Origin: Oasisia sp. SBJ-2009
Taxonomy: Eukaryota; Annelida; Polychaeta; Sabellida; Siboglinidae
DNA length: 64,000 nucleotides
Assembly (NCBI GenBank): GCA_964017155.1
Contig: OZ024861.1
Span: 15,261,526-15,325,525 of the forward strand
Reading direction: 5' to 3'
Under the pieces are notes generated by a model. The model made no database searches. It saw only the letters and a program-made list of their open reading frames with translations, and was not told the origin of the DNA. Below are positions 45,313-56,957 of this stretch, piece after piece (the first letter of the stretch is position 1; each line of letters starts with the position of its first letter). A program made the translations under genes and the position numbers.

Positions 45313-45410
<98 letters not shown>

Positions 45411-45434
45411 TTCTCTCTATCTCTCTCTCTCTCT
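45313..45434. repeat. Compound (CT)n(TA)n(CT)n microsatellite
   Basis: A CT run, then about 25 TA units, then CT again, inserted within the LINE relic. Confidence 0.9.
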
Positions 45435-46002
45435 TCCCGTGTCTTCCTCCCTATCCCCAGGTACTCGGTGGCATCTATCTACTTTTATCCACACACGCCG
45501 CAATCTCATCTATGAACTTCACTGAGTCTGGTCCGTCGTTTCTCACATTCTCCGTGAAGACGTCCACCAGTATGATGAATAGGTATGGACTCAATGAAGA
45601 TCCCTGGTGCAGCCCAAACTCGACGCCAAAGATGCTGTATTCACCAACCGCACCGCGCACCTTTGTCACCGACCCCCGGAACACATCGAGTATCAGTCTA
45701 GCGATGGTCACATATCCATCTAATGTGATATTCAACAAAATACCAAAAGGCAACAGACATTGATCGGTAGAAGAAAACTTATTAGCTCGCGATGACGATT
45801 CTCTGCGGTTCACCAGAGCTAACTTTGGCTTCATGATTACGTGTTATGTAGTCTTAATAAATCAATAACTAAAAAGCGATTGTAACTTAAATATGGAGCA
45901 TTTTGAAGACATGTCTGACGTATAATTCACGAACGTTTGGCGCGCGATGCTCACACCGTCAAATAGAAAATCGTTAAGATACCATTATACATTGGTAGTA
46001 GC

Positions 46003-46437
46003 GGTCCACTCCTGTGGAACTCTCTCCCTGCCAAGATGAAGAAAACCTGTTGCCTAATGACTTTTAAAATTAAAAGACTATTGAAAACCCACCTATTCCG
46101 GGCTGTGTATAAAGTGTAGACACCTGTTAGTTTATTACAATTTTATTTTTATCTGTTTATTATCTTGTATATGTTTTACATTAATTTTACAAAATGTCAT
46201 ACTCATTATTTTATTACCAATATACCATTTATTTTAATAATTATCTTTAGCTAACTTATTTATTTTATTATTTATTACTATTACCTTTTATGCACATTTT
46301 AGGTATTTTATTTACCTTAACAAACTTAATATTATAATTCTACGACACATGTATACATACTCATGTGCAGCGCCTCCGAATGGATATTTCTAGATTTATG
46401 GCGCTTTATAAATGTTCCTATTATTATTATTATTATA
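46003..46437 (+). mobile_element. LINE 3' end with (TAT)n tail
   Basis: 46003-46119 encodes GPLLWNSLPAKMKKTCCLMT then FKIKRLLKTHLFRAVYKV and a stop, the WNSLP...LKTHLF tail of CR1/L2-like elements. The 3' UTR ends in GGCGCTTTATAAATGTTC and a TAT repeat. Confidence 0.75.
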
Positions 46438-46507
46438 CATAAAGTTGTTGCTTATATTTAAAATTAATAATTATTAAAATGACACGAATGACTAAGATGA
46501 CACTCAC

Positions 46508-46668
46508 GACGCTGTAGAAGAGACACATGACGGGATACTCGTCCTCGGCGTCCGGGCAGTCGACGCGGCCGTCGCAGATGTTGTGTTCGTAGATGCAGGC
46601 CGTGTTTCCAGCCACGGCTGAGCGGGGGCACAGGAAGGCTCGCTCGCCGTCTTCTGCGGTGGGACAAT
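46508..46668 (-). CDS. LDL-receptor class A (LDLa) domain exon of an unidentified gene
   Basis: On the minus strand the exon lies between CCACTCAG and C|GTGAGT. In the only frame open throughout it reads CPTAEDGERAFLCPRSAVAG, NTACIYEHNICDGRVDCPDA, EDEYPVMCLFYSV. The six cysteines and the CDGRVDCPDAEDE calcium-binding signature define one complete LDLa module, as used for ligand binding in secreted or membrane proteins. The exon is GC-rich in AT-rich surroundings, as expected for constrained coding DNA. The tail DCP-AEDE-P--C-F(Y/F) recalls the LDLa-containing IDLSRF/prohormone-4 neuropeptide precursors of invertebrates, but that is a guess. The gene runs convergent to ORC3. Confidence 0.72.
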
Positions 46669-46789
46669 CTGAGTGGTGAAGGCGGTGGGAAGGTAGGAGC
46701 TCGCTTATGATAAAAGTAGTCCCCCCATTTAGAGAATGGTGTTAGGGTGGATGTGTGGAGTGAAAGAGAGAAGACCGAAAGGAGTATAT

Positions 46790-46985
46790 TAGAGGAAGAA
46801 CGAGGGTGACGCTAGCATTGAAATAGCAGATAGAAGGATAGGACGGCCAAAGACCAGATGGAAACAGACATGCAGTTCTGAGAGACATCAATATCGTAGG
46901 TATCAGCGCAGATGTGACTACTGGAAGGGTACTATCTGGCTTCGCCTAACCATGGGACACTATGGCTGCATAATGATGATGATTA
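46790..46985 (+). mobile_element. LINE 3' end with GRPKTRW tail
   Basis: Encodes EIADRRIGRPKTRWKQTC ... DYWKGTIWLRLTMGHYGCIM with an ATGATGATGATT end. This is the intact form of the same GRPKTRW tail motif that has expanded at 43170-44832. Confidence 0.6.
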
Positions 46986-47109
46986 TATATATATATAATG
47001 CTGCTGGGTAGGCACACTATATATATAATATATATATGCCTACAATATATATATATATATATCACACACGCTATATGTATAGTATGCCTACTCAGCGGTA
47101 GCTCCAAAT

Positions 47110-47185
<76 letters not shown>

Positions 47186-47270
47186 TAATCAAGAAGTAGA
47201 GTAGGGAGATAGAGAGTAAACCTACTCAGCAGTATCGTTATGATATATATATATATTATATATATATATC
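46986..47270. repeat. TA and (AC)n microsatellites with inverted flanks
   Basis: (AC)n at 47122-47180. CTGCTGGGTAGGC (about 47000) and GCCTACTCAGCGGTAG (about 47088-47103) are partial complements around TA runs. Confidence 0.7.
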
Positions 47271-47310
47271 ATACAGTACAGTACATTCCCCAGTGCCCTC
47301 CTCCACCCAC

Positions 47311-47400
47311 CTGGACTGCGTGTGTCCCGATCTGACGCCCCACACGGCGGCCGGGCCTCGACGTGTTGCGTCGCCGTGGGTCGAGCGAATAAACCGATCG
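47311..47400 (-). CDS. Possible upstream exon of the LDLa gene
   Basis: A GC-rich 90-base block on the minus strand lies between AATGTCACAG and CAG|GTGGGT. Read in the frame whose single leftover base completes the first LDLa codon, it gives IGLFARPTATQHVEARPPCG then ASDRDTRSP. All three frames are open, so the frame rests on phase matching only. No family is recognised in the peptide. Confidence 0.38.
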
Positions 47401-48267
47401 CTGTGACATTGGCTACGAGGATTAGTAAGCAGCCAGCAGCTGAAATGGTTATTTACGTGCGTTAAAATTGCCTTTGCTTTCTATTACATTTATGGTAATC
47501 TGGAAATACAATACAAATAGGGCCTACTAATGTATATCCTCACGTTGTACAGCTTGCATGTTAAAAACATGGAGATCCCGCTGTGATATATCGGAGTATT
47601 TTGAGTGAACATATATGTATAGAGAGAGAGAGAGAGAGAGATCAGTAGTCAAGTATTGCTGCTCACATTGGATGAAACAGTTGAACAACCGCCAAAATAA
47701 ACATTTTCGGCCTACGATATTACCGTGATATGATTAGCACAACACTACAAGAAATGGTGTGTTACATTAATATCCTGATTTTGTCATTATAAGTCACGTT
47801 AAACCAATAATAACCTCTTTCTACAGAAATAAATTCTTCCTGTTCTCCGATTGTCGGTCTTTGTACGTCTGCTGCTCTGTCGCGGGCCAGCGCCAAGGGC
47901 ATCTGTCTGTCTACATAAGAGTTTTTTGGCCTATGATTCGTCTACTGTATCCTTGTCTAGTGAGAGAGGTCGCCACCGCTCGATTATATTCCTGGAACAA
48001 TGCGAGAATGCTGCGTATAAGATAAACGTTTTTTGACCAGTTGTCTGAGCCACAATGGAGGGTGTTTCATACCCCCAGCGCTACTGGTTTTCATCTCTGA
48101 TCGCGTAGGCCTACTTGTCAGTTAGTTTGCCTTACGCTCAAACAACACTGTTGCTTTGTACATGTATATTGGTCATTTCTGAGTAATTTGGATGCTTTCA
48201 TGCACTCACTGGACAGCACTTTCGAATGTGGTTGGGGAGTGATTCTGCTCGCGGCGAGGACTATGAA
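47401..48267. other. No gene recognised
   Basis: Contains a (GA)n tract at 47619-47641. Short open frames have no support. Confidence 0.4.

Positions 48268-48362
<95 letters not shown>
48268..48362. repeat. (TA)n microsatellite
   Basis: About 47 uninterrupted TA units. Confidence 0.95.
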
Positions 48363-48364
<2 letters not shown>

Positions 48365-48579
48365 CTTCTATCTTGCAGACCCGTTAGTTGTTCTCCGGGG
48401 CGTCACATAGACGTCCGGTTGAGAACCACTCGGCTAGGAGAAATACTCGAGAAAAAGACTAACATTTCCTAAATATTCCTGAAAAGCAACGGAGGCATCG
48501 GCGTCGTCCAAAAGCTGAGCTTTTATGCCTTCGGGAAACTGTCTGACTGTACTGATTATCATGTAGGGACAACTCACAT

Positions 48580-48958
48580 ATGCATACACAAGCATGCGCA
48601 CAAACACATAAACACATAACACAAACTAATACACGCACACGCACACACACCCGCACACATACACAAAAACCCACACACGCACGCACACACGCACGCACGC
48701 ACACCCACACCCACCCACAAACACGACATAAGTACACACACACGCACGCGCACGCACACGCACACGCACGCACACATACACACGCGCGCGCACGCACACA
48801 CACAGACACACGTATGACGTGAGTAGTGTAGTGCAGTGCGGTGCGGTGCGGTGCGGTGCGGTGCGGTGCGGTGCGGTGCGGTGCGGTGCGGTGCGGTGCC
48901 GCGCGGCGCGGCGCGGCGCGGCGCGGCGCGGCGCGGCGCGGCGCGGCGCGGCGCAGTG
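48580..48958. repeat. (CA)-rich tract followed by GTGCG / GCGCG pentamer array
   Basis: 48580-48815 is an irregular CA/CGCA tract. 48830-48898 is about 13 copies of GTGCG, and 48899-48955 about 11 copies of GCGCG, with one hybrid GTGCC unit at the junction. The alternating purine-pyrimidine GC stretch can adopt Z-DNA. Confidence 0.9.
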
Positions 48959-49199
48959 CAGCATAGGTAGCACAACACCGCAGTTCTCTGTTTTTAGTTG
49001 AGAGACTGATTTCTTTGGTCTTGTAATCTTCTAAAAGCAGCGCGTCAATGGATCTCGTCACCACTGACCGACAACTCGGGAATAAGTGATCATACCCATC
49101 ACTTCTTGTTTTAGTCCCTTCACACTGAGTTGTGGTTCCACGTACTACTTACCAGAGAATCTTGCTGATGGCTATTTCTTTCATGTAAATAATAATGAC

Positions 49200-49700
49200 G
49201 AAATTGGCATAGGAGACTTGGAGAATATGTTCATGTTAATATGTATTATTTGAGCATATCCTCTGTTGTGAAGATTAGATCACGGGTAGCATTCTGCACT
49301 ACCTTTTCTTTTCGCTTGGTCTTCTCCAGTTGAATGTCGCGCCTTCAGCGAGGTACTCTCCAATATATATTGACTTCCTTTGAATGCATGGCCGTAAGCA
49401 TCAAGCTGAACATAGTAGGTCCAAGGGCACGCCCCCGTTGCTTACTGGAAAAGCAGTGAAATGATAGCCGTCACCCAAAATCTCAGCTGTGCGTGCCCTT
49501 GTGAACCTGTCTGCCCGTGCTGATAAATATGTAGGCACAGCCCAACAACGACAGTATTTCTCAGACGTAATCGACTATTCTTGTCAGACTTTGGTCAGAT
49601 CAACATCGATGAGAAATCGGGGTTGTGTTTCTGACATTTATTCTTGAGTTGGCGAGCTGCAAATAAATATCACGTCGACTGTGTATCTGCTTGCACTGAA
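49200..49700 (-). mobile_element. LINE reverse-transcriptase relic
   Basis: Minus-strand pieces in order: QLKNKCQKHNPDF-like, LRNTVVVGLCLHIYQHGQTG, TAEILGDGYHFTAFPVSN (for FPVTNGVKQG) and LGPTMFSLMLTAM (for LAPTLFSLMFSAML). Frameshifts throughout. It resembles the family at 53850-54570. Confidence 0.5.
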
Positions 49701-50411
49701 GCCTGTGGCTCTCTGCAAGAAGATGACCTTGCTACAAATAGAGGATAAAGCGAGAAGGGCCTTTCTAGCAGTAGACAACCGACAGATTTATCGTGTCATA
49801 TGCGTAACGATTGTGCATTCTCTTGTACAGATGCACACCATAGGCCACCTTCAACTCCTGGTAGATCAATGCTACAGAATCACTTCAACAGATCGCGTGG
49901 CATGGATAAGTGCAGCGAATCTTTTAATAAGGCATGGGTTAATGTTTTATATAAGTCTGTGCTTGTTTCAGAGTTTTTGCCAGTGGACAATAGACATTTT
50001 GTTTCTGTACCTCTTCTACAGGAATTAATTTTGCCAACGACAACTGATACATAGTTGTAATTTGTATTTCAGATAGGTCACGAAATATTACCAAATGTTA
50101 AACGTTTTACATAAAACATAAATTGTCAAGCTAACATAATTATAGTTTGTCCAATATATGTCCAAACACTAGCTTCAGATCCACGTCCCTTGTCCCGTTT
50201 ACGGAGGCTGTCAGCATTTTGATCTTACAGAGACCACAAACCTGACAAAATGCTTTCCCCGCATCTGAGTTTTCACAACAACGAACACGAAACTGCCTTT
50301 CTGCTCGCACCACATTGCAGCATAGGTGAGAGCCGCTCAACACGGATCTCACCAAACACAAAGTTGTTGCGAGAACACTGTCACGAGTGGCCAGGCATGA
50401 CGTAGTCTTAC

Positions 50412-50628
50412 CTGAAGAGACTTGCACGAGGTATCTCAACATACTCTACGTTGCTTGGCACCTCAACGGAAGACTCACGCCAAAGACTGAGAGACCTCGA
50501 CGGTGACAGATTGATATATCCGCAACCTTGTCGCTCGGCCGGGATGCAAGCCGACGATTCGGATGACCGACATCTCAGTGCGCCAGGACCGGCGGAGGCG
50601 GAAGCAAACGTGATTACGCCACCTCGGG
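50412..50628 (-). CDS. Possible coding exon, minus strand, unknown protein
   Basis: A 217-base GC-rich open stretch on the minus strand ends in a near-perfect donor, CAG|GTAAGA. The peptide is Ser-rich and ends LWRESSVEVPSNVEYVEIPR. The upstream acceptor is poor (ACCCTAG). It could belong to the gene with the LDLa exon or be chance; no homologue is recognised. Confidence 0.25.
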
Positions 50629-50929
50629 GCTAGGGTCCGGTGCAAATGATTGTTACCGACACCTTGGCCACGACGAGCGTCTATTCGCGACGCAGGATTA
50701 CAGGTGTCTCCCACGCACCCACGGGCTTCTCAAGGTGCGTGCGTCTGCGAAGACGTCGTTTGAAATTCAATGTCTGTTTGATTACATGTGTCTTGGCCTC
50801 TGGCGCTTGGAGGCGGGGCTAGATGCGTCACGGATGTCATCAGATGACGTGCAGAGGTCTATAACTCTGTTACTGACATACACTCTAGGCCTACTTATAA
50901 TTAGGCATAGTAAGTATGTATTAATTGTA

Positions 50930-51017
50930 TGTATGTATACATATATATATATATATGTACATATATATATACATATATATATACATATATATACATATTA
51001 TATATATATACATATAC

Positions 51018-51048
<31 letters not shown>

Positions 51049-51319
51049 CATATAATATATATGTACATTATATATATATATATACATATATGTATATATG
51101 TATATATAAAATGTATATATATATATACATATGTATATATATATATATATAATATACATATATAATATATATATACATTATATATACATAGGTACATATA
51201 TACATATTATATATAATATATATACATATATATATATATGTGGTCTGACGATATATATATTATATATAATATGTATATATGTACATATGTATATATAATG
51301 TATATGTATATTATATATG

Positions 51320-51384
<65 letters not shown>

Positions 51385-51460
51385 ATATATACATATATAC
51401 ATATATGTATATATATATATATATATAATGTATATATATATATATATTATATATGTATAT

Positions 51461-51493
<33 letters not shown>

Positions 51494-51510
51494 CGTCCGA
51501 CCACGCATTG
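50930..51510. repeat. TA/CATA low-complexity tract with inverted ends
   Basis: 580 bases of TATATA with CATA/GTAC interruptions. GTGGTCTGACGATATATAT (51240-51258) faces ATATATATCGTCCGACCAC (about 51488-51507), an inverted pair around the inner part. Confidence 0.75.
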
Positions 51511-51921
51511 ACATTTCATATAAAAACGAGACAAAACGGCAAAAAACAATCGAAAGAACCCACGTGTGCGCCAAGTAAATATGGAGAACTGCATATGGGT
51601 CAAGGCCGATCTAGCCGATTTCGCGAACTCTTCGCGATCACGTGGTTAAGACGACGATAGTCTACCACATAAGACCGTACGGTAGAAATCTACAATATGA
51701 AAAGACTACATACGAACCGGAGATACATAAAATAGTTTTTTTTTATCTTCACCCAAACGAATTAAAACATGTGCACAAGCGAACCACTCTGTCACACGGG
51801 ATACTTGGTATGTTAGCTTTTTCGTGAAATTAGTCTGAAATACGAGGAGCAAAAGAATCGATAAGCAGTTTTAACTTATAAAATCTGACTTGGTGAGATG
51901 AAGAAGTTCCTGACGATTGAA

Positions 51922-52048
51922 GACGAGGGGTGACCCAAAGAAGGGGTGCCTGGGCGAATGTAACAACTGGCGGGAAATAACATTGACGAGGGGTGACCCA
52001 AAGAAGGGGGTGTCTGGGCGAATGTAGCAACTGGCGAGGAATAACATT
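51922..52048. repeat. 63-bp tandem duplication
   Basis: GACGAGGGGTGACCCAAAGA ... AATAACATT occurs at 51922-51984 and again at 51985-52048 with a few changes. Confidence 0.75.
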
Positions 52049-52079
52049 TATGTCAGTGTTTGGATTTCTTTTAGTCAAG

Positions 52080-52290
52080 TTAATTGGCTTTAAGAAGGCT
52101 TTCGACAGTGTATAGTGAGTCACTATAGTGGAATTTGAAGCCGTACCGCGTACCAAATAAGGATATTACAGACATTTTTAAATCGCTGTACCGAAACATG
52201 TGCAGTGTATGTGTAGTGGATTTATGTGGGAATGTTTTCAATGGAACAGGTAAACATGTCGGGGTTGAGCATGCGTGAGAAGTATACATT
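52080..52290 (+). mobile_element. LINE reverse-transcriptase fragment
   Basis: GFKKAFDSV followed by a stop, then ITDIFKSLYRNMCSVCVVDL, resembles the D-x-KKAFDSV...I..LY.N..S.V part of a LINE RT. Strongly decayed. Confidence 0.4.
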
Positions 52291-52340
52291 TTTTTTTTAA
52301 ACATCAGCTCAAAATGTTATTGGAAATTCGTCGAATTAGC

Positions 52341-53820
52341 TAGATAAGATAAGATAAATTTATTATGTGGCAACTTTGCAGTTGGATTGTATATGTACAT
52401 TCATACTAAAATCAACAATTCCATACAATATCATATCAATGTACAATGTTAGCATATCTTGTTAAAAATTAAAATCACGCAATACACTGTACATTAAAAT
52501 ATACTTTACACAAACATTGTTATAAAATAAATAAATACATTAATTAATTAATTAAATCAAATTAAAATACATGTCCATTACTAGCCGATCTAGAAATGCT
52601 CTAAACACCACGGAATTAAGGAATTTTTGTAGCGATTAGTTTTTGCCCTTGGGACTGGTAACTTGTTACACAACCTCAAGGCATATGGCACACTTCGACC
52701 AAATTTTGATAATAACGCATTCAGTTTGTGAGCATTATTCTTCATTTTAGCGAAATACACTCTACACAATTCATCGCGTCTGCGGTGCAACGTCGGCAGG
52801 TTTACCATCTGCAGGATATTTTCGTATTGATAACCTGGAAATATAGTTTTGAGACACCTTTTTTGAATTATTTCTATGTTATCCGATAAGTATTTAGGTA
52901 AGTTCGCATGCCATACAGGGCACGCATATTCGACTACAGGTCTAATTATAGATACATAAATTCTGATCAAATCGTTTTGGTTGATACAAGCACGTTTCAG
53001 TTGATAAATCATGTACACTCTCTTTCTTGCCTTTGAAATAATCTCATCTACATGTGCATTCCAACTTAAGTCAGATGATATCGTTACACCGAGAACCTTT
53101 GCTTGAGACACTCTTTCAATACAATTTCCATTCATATAAATATATGGCAGAGAATCTACAAATGTTCTGTCCCTTCTGAAACATATAACCATCTCTTTGG
53201 TCTTAGTCGTATTGATACGCATGTCATTATTACAGGACCATTGCTCAACAAGATCAGCAGAATCCTGGATAACAGATACCATGTCTTGGTTGCATATTTC
53301 AAATATAGTGCTGTCGTCAACATATTTATAAATAGGACAAGGCGTTTGCAAATAATTGATATGGACTAAAAAGTGTTTTGGCCCCGATAAAGTCCATTGG
53401 GATACCTTGGTTTTGACACAGCGTCGCCTATTTCCACTCTCTATTCTAGTAAGAACGCAGCCATCCATCGAACCAGATGTGCAGTCATTCCAGTCATTTT
53501 GTTTAACAGTATATCGTGGTTAATCAGATCAAATGCTTTGCTATTATCAAGAAAAAGCACTCTTACAAAATTGCCCGTTACATCGGTGCTTTCACGCCAT
53601 TTGTGGAGCATTTCAACAAGAGCATCCGTGGTACAAGCCCCTGCTATTCCTCCATACTGCTTATCATCAATTTGTGGTTTAACATAATAATCGACCCATT
53701 TTAGCACTAGTGATTCAAACACCTTAGCTATAATGGGTGTAAGTGATATCGGTCTTATGTCATTTTCAATAGTAACTGGCAGGGAATAACAGCGATCATT
53801 GGGTAAAAGACAGCTCGATA
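52341..53820 (-). mobile_element. 5'-truncated LINE with reverse transcriptase
   Basis: Minus-strand protein in order: NDIRPISLTPIIAKVFESLV (53730-53800); GNFVRVLFLDNSKAFDLINH (RT motif); TLSGPKHFLVHINYLQT; IYKYVDDSTIFEI (YVDD catalytic box); AKVLGVTISSDLSWNAHVDE; IRIYVSIIRPVVEYACPVWH; and KNSLIPWCLEHF as the C-terminus at 52590. A frameshift lies near 53400-53460. The 3' UTR ends in a (TTATC)n-like tail at about 52341. It is well preserved compared with its neighbours, hence probably young. Confidence 0.8.
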
Positions 53821-53849
53821 CAGTTCAAAACACGCGAAACTGACGGCGA

Positions 53850-54570
53850 CGTTGGCACCATAGAGTGGTCAGCACAACAGCTTTGTAGACATTGATCTCA
53901 GTGTCTTTCTTTAGATTTGTGTTGCTCCAGACACGTTTGTATAGTCTACCGAAGGCGCTGTTTGCCTTGGCCATCCTATTGTTCCCTTCTTGGTGTATGT
54001 TGTCATCAGATGTGATAACGCATCCTAAGTAGCTGAATCGGTGGACTGCATTCAGTTCTGACTTTTCGGTGGAGATGCTGGGTGAGTGGTATTCTTCTTG
54101 TGGCGTGGGCTGATGGAGAACTTCAGTCTTCATCAGACTTACTTCAAGTCCGAAGAGCTGAGCGTCTTCTGCGAAGCAAGATATTATTTGCTGCATGACC
54201 GGCTTAGAATGGGCGACATGGGCAGCATTAACAGCGAACAACAAGACAGTTTCTCCGTGGTCTTCGTGTGGGCTTGCAAAGGTCTTAGGTTGAACAGGCT
54301 GCCATCTGTACGAAAACGAATGTAAACGCCACTATCCTTGTCAACAAGGTCCTCCGTGACCTGCTGGAGCATCATGCTAAAGACTAGTGTGAAAAACGTT
54401 GGAACAAGAACGCAGCCCTGTTTCACGCCATTTGTGATTTTAAAAGACCGTGTGAGAATGTTGCTGTGTCTCACTCGGTCAAGTTGACCTCCATGTAGCT
54501 GGATCGACATGGCTAGGAACGTAGGCGGCAGCCTAGCTTTCCAAGAATTTTCCGCCGAAGTCACATACAT
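53850..54570 (-). mobile_element. Second LINE reverse-transcriptase relic, cut by the first
   Basis: Minus strand: FLAMSIQLHGGQLDRVRHSN, ITNGVKQGCVLVPTFFTLVF, GVYIRFRTDGSLFNLRPLQA, then after a frameshift LLFAVNAAHVAHSK (the FADD box is lost), LFGLEVSLMKTEVLHQPTPQ and AKANSAFGRLYKRVWSNTNL. It stops at ...VVLTTLWC where the other LINE begins. Confidence 0.75.
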
Positions 54571-54889
54571 TCGTCATAAAGAAATTGGGAAAACTAAACA
54601 TGCCAACACAGTATCACTAGTTTGCCTTGGTCACGTTAGCATTTAGTTTATCCTATTAAAGAATAGGGTGCTTTATTATGTTCTTATAATTGTTTATGGG
54701 ATAGGTTGCAAACAGCTCGAAATTGGTTACCAAAAAAACCGCACTACCGTCCTTTTTGTCAAGATTTATTAATAGTAGTAATAATATGATTTTTCTCTAG
54801 CGCATAGAGAATCGATGTGGTGTACAAATAATACAATCAACGTATATTGTTAAATATATAAACTTATTCAAATTATTATTATATATTTA

Positions 54890-54960
54890 TGTGTGTGTGT
54901 GTGAGTGTGTGTGTGTGCGTGCGTGCTTGCGTGTATGCGTGCGTGCGTGTGTGTGTGTAT
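54890..54960 (+). repeat. (GT)n-like microsatellite
   Basis: Interrupted GTGTGTGCGTGC tract. Confidence 0.85.
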
Positions 54961-54989
54961 GTAAACACGGGCTTAAAATACCTACAGTA

Positions 54990-55413
54990 CTAAAATGAAT
55001 ATGTAAATTATATAAATTAATAAAAAATAACCCTGGTTTTAAGATGTACAATACTAACACTTTGTATGTAAATTATATAAATGAATATAAAACATAAACA
55101 CTGATTTTACAACGTAGAACACTCAAAAGAAGAAATTCTAAAACAATGTCTATCATAAAAATAATTTGAATTAATTAATATAATAAAACAGTACGTCTTT
55201 AAACATTTTCAAAACATAGAGTGTCCCAGATGCACGAATGTCCACAAGCAGTCAATTCCACAGTTGGGATTGTGCGGCGCCAAATGCCGAGTCGCCAATA
55301 CACTTCTTTGTCATGTTTTGGTGCAGTATTGGCGCATAATTGTGGCGTTCGTGGTTGAACAGGTTCTGAAAGATAAGATGGTGCAAACATATGTATGGAT
55401 TTATAAACATAAG
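54990..55413 (-). mobile_element. LINE 3' end, part left of a MITE
   Basis: Minus strand: AYVYKSIHMFAPSYLSEPVQ, then frameshifted GIWRRTIPTVELTACGHSCI. This is the APSYL...AAPKLWNSLP tail region. The 3' UTR matches 27060-27585. Confidence 0.6.
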
Positions 55414-55994
55414 CTGGGTTGGGAAAAATCAAGACTTTTTTGAATAAATTGGATTTTTCCGATTAAATCGGATTTTTTCGATTACATCCATTTATTTAAT
55501 GTTTTCAACATTCTCGACAATCATCAGAAATAATGTGTAATTCGGAAAATAAATAAACATGTGGAATATCATAATATACCCAAAAGGCTGAACATTTCAT
55601 TCTTAGCATTTCTAAAGAATTGAAGCAAAGTTGTTATGTACAAATTTAAACTTTAACGCAACAAAACAAACAATCAGTTTGCGGTGCATGTGATTACTCA
55701 TTATTGGTAGCCTGATTATTGACTAGTTCATATCAGTTGTCAGAGTCCGAAGCAATGTTCACATTTAGAACTCTGTATATGAACACCAGTTTGGGCGCTT
55801 TTGCTGTCAGCTGTCTTATTGTTGAGTGTTGTTGAGGATTATTATTAAAAATATGCACAAATAAAGTGAGTAATCAGGTAAATATAAATGTTAAGATAAT
55901 CTGGAAAAAAATCGAAAACCTCAATATCTTGATTTTTCATGTTGATGATTTAATCGATGTTTTAATCAATTTAATTAAATCAACGCCAACCCTG
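55414..55994. mobile_element. hAT-like MITE inserted in a LINE
   Basis: Left end CTGGGTTGGGAAAAATCAAG and right end AAATCAACGCCAACCCTG are imperfect complements (CAGGGTTGG start), rich in AAAATCGGATTTTT words. The LINE motifs LQWLPV (right side) and APSYL (left side) show that one LINE was split here. No clear target duplication was found. Confidence 0.6.
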
Positions 55995-56130
55995 TTTATC
56001 AGTCATTGCTAACTCACTGAAGGCTATTCAACTCTCAACCGGCAGCCATTGCAGCTCCGAAGCAGACGACTTCCTGTTGAGAAACAGCTCGGGGCTCGCC
56101 AGCCACAACACTGATTCCAATTTGTGCAAT
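55995..56130 (-). mobile_element. LINE 3' end, part right of the MITE
   Basis: The minus strand reads SSELQWLPVES, a stop, then IAFSELAMTDK. This is the LHWLPV.SRI.F..L..TYK motif that should directly precede APSYL in the left part. Confidence 0.55.
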
Positions 56131-56463
56131 TTAAAACCGTGCTTCCTCGGGCGGTCTGAGTGGGCCCAAGGATCTGGTCACTGACACCAACAAATACATC
56201 CAATTTCCTCGAGGGATCCGTTCTTGGTAGACATAATTATCCCTGTTCAACATAGCACGGACTTTAATGCAGGCTCGGGCAACGTCTTAACCGAAGGTTT
56301 TTTAACTGATCGAACTAGACTAGCTGGCCTAGATTTACATACAACCGGTCCTTGAGAAATACAAGGTCACAATTAAGTGACATTTTCAAACTCCCGACGT
56401 ACTCATTAAAAAATCGGGCTGTTTTATGTGTTTTTCAATCCTGGTATAATGAAACCCTTATTT

Positions 56464-56957
<494 letters not shown>

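Larger units (their letters stand above)
43020..45840 (-). mobile_element. LINE (non-LTR retrotransposon) reverse-transcriptase relic, expanded by a minisatellite
   Basis: In minus-strand order: AVGEYSIFGVEFGLHQGSSL then SPYLFIILVDVFTENVRNDG (RT core, 45475-45690) and FIDEIAACVDK, a worn FADD box. Next comes VKTAWRNWKKYSGILCDRR (45100-45150), NEMRMVRW...GVTTKHNIWG then ECISGTTRVIQASKQVTQK (44880-45000). The tail is KTRWEEICRKRQ (43140-43170). This order matches the C-terminal half of a common invertebrate LINE. Stops, frameshifts, a CT/TA microsatellite at 45313-45434 and the 27-bp array show it is dead. Confidence 0.75.

Noticed and set aside
48459..49064. Ala/Arg/Pro-rich 134-201 residue frames
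   Set aside because: Produced by the GTGCG/GCGCG and CA arrays; no stable composition outside them.
49681..50028. 115-residue plus-strand frame
   Set aside because: Overlaps a minus-strand LINE relic in part; composition and lack of splice sites or recognisable motifs give no support.
50735..51660. Ile/Tyr-rich open frames on both strands
   Set aside because: Produced by TATATA/CATA low-complexity sequence.
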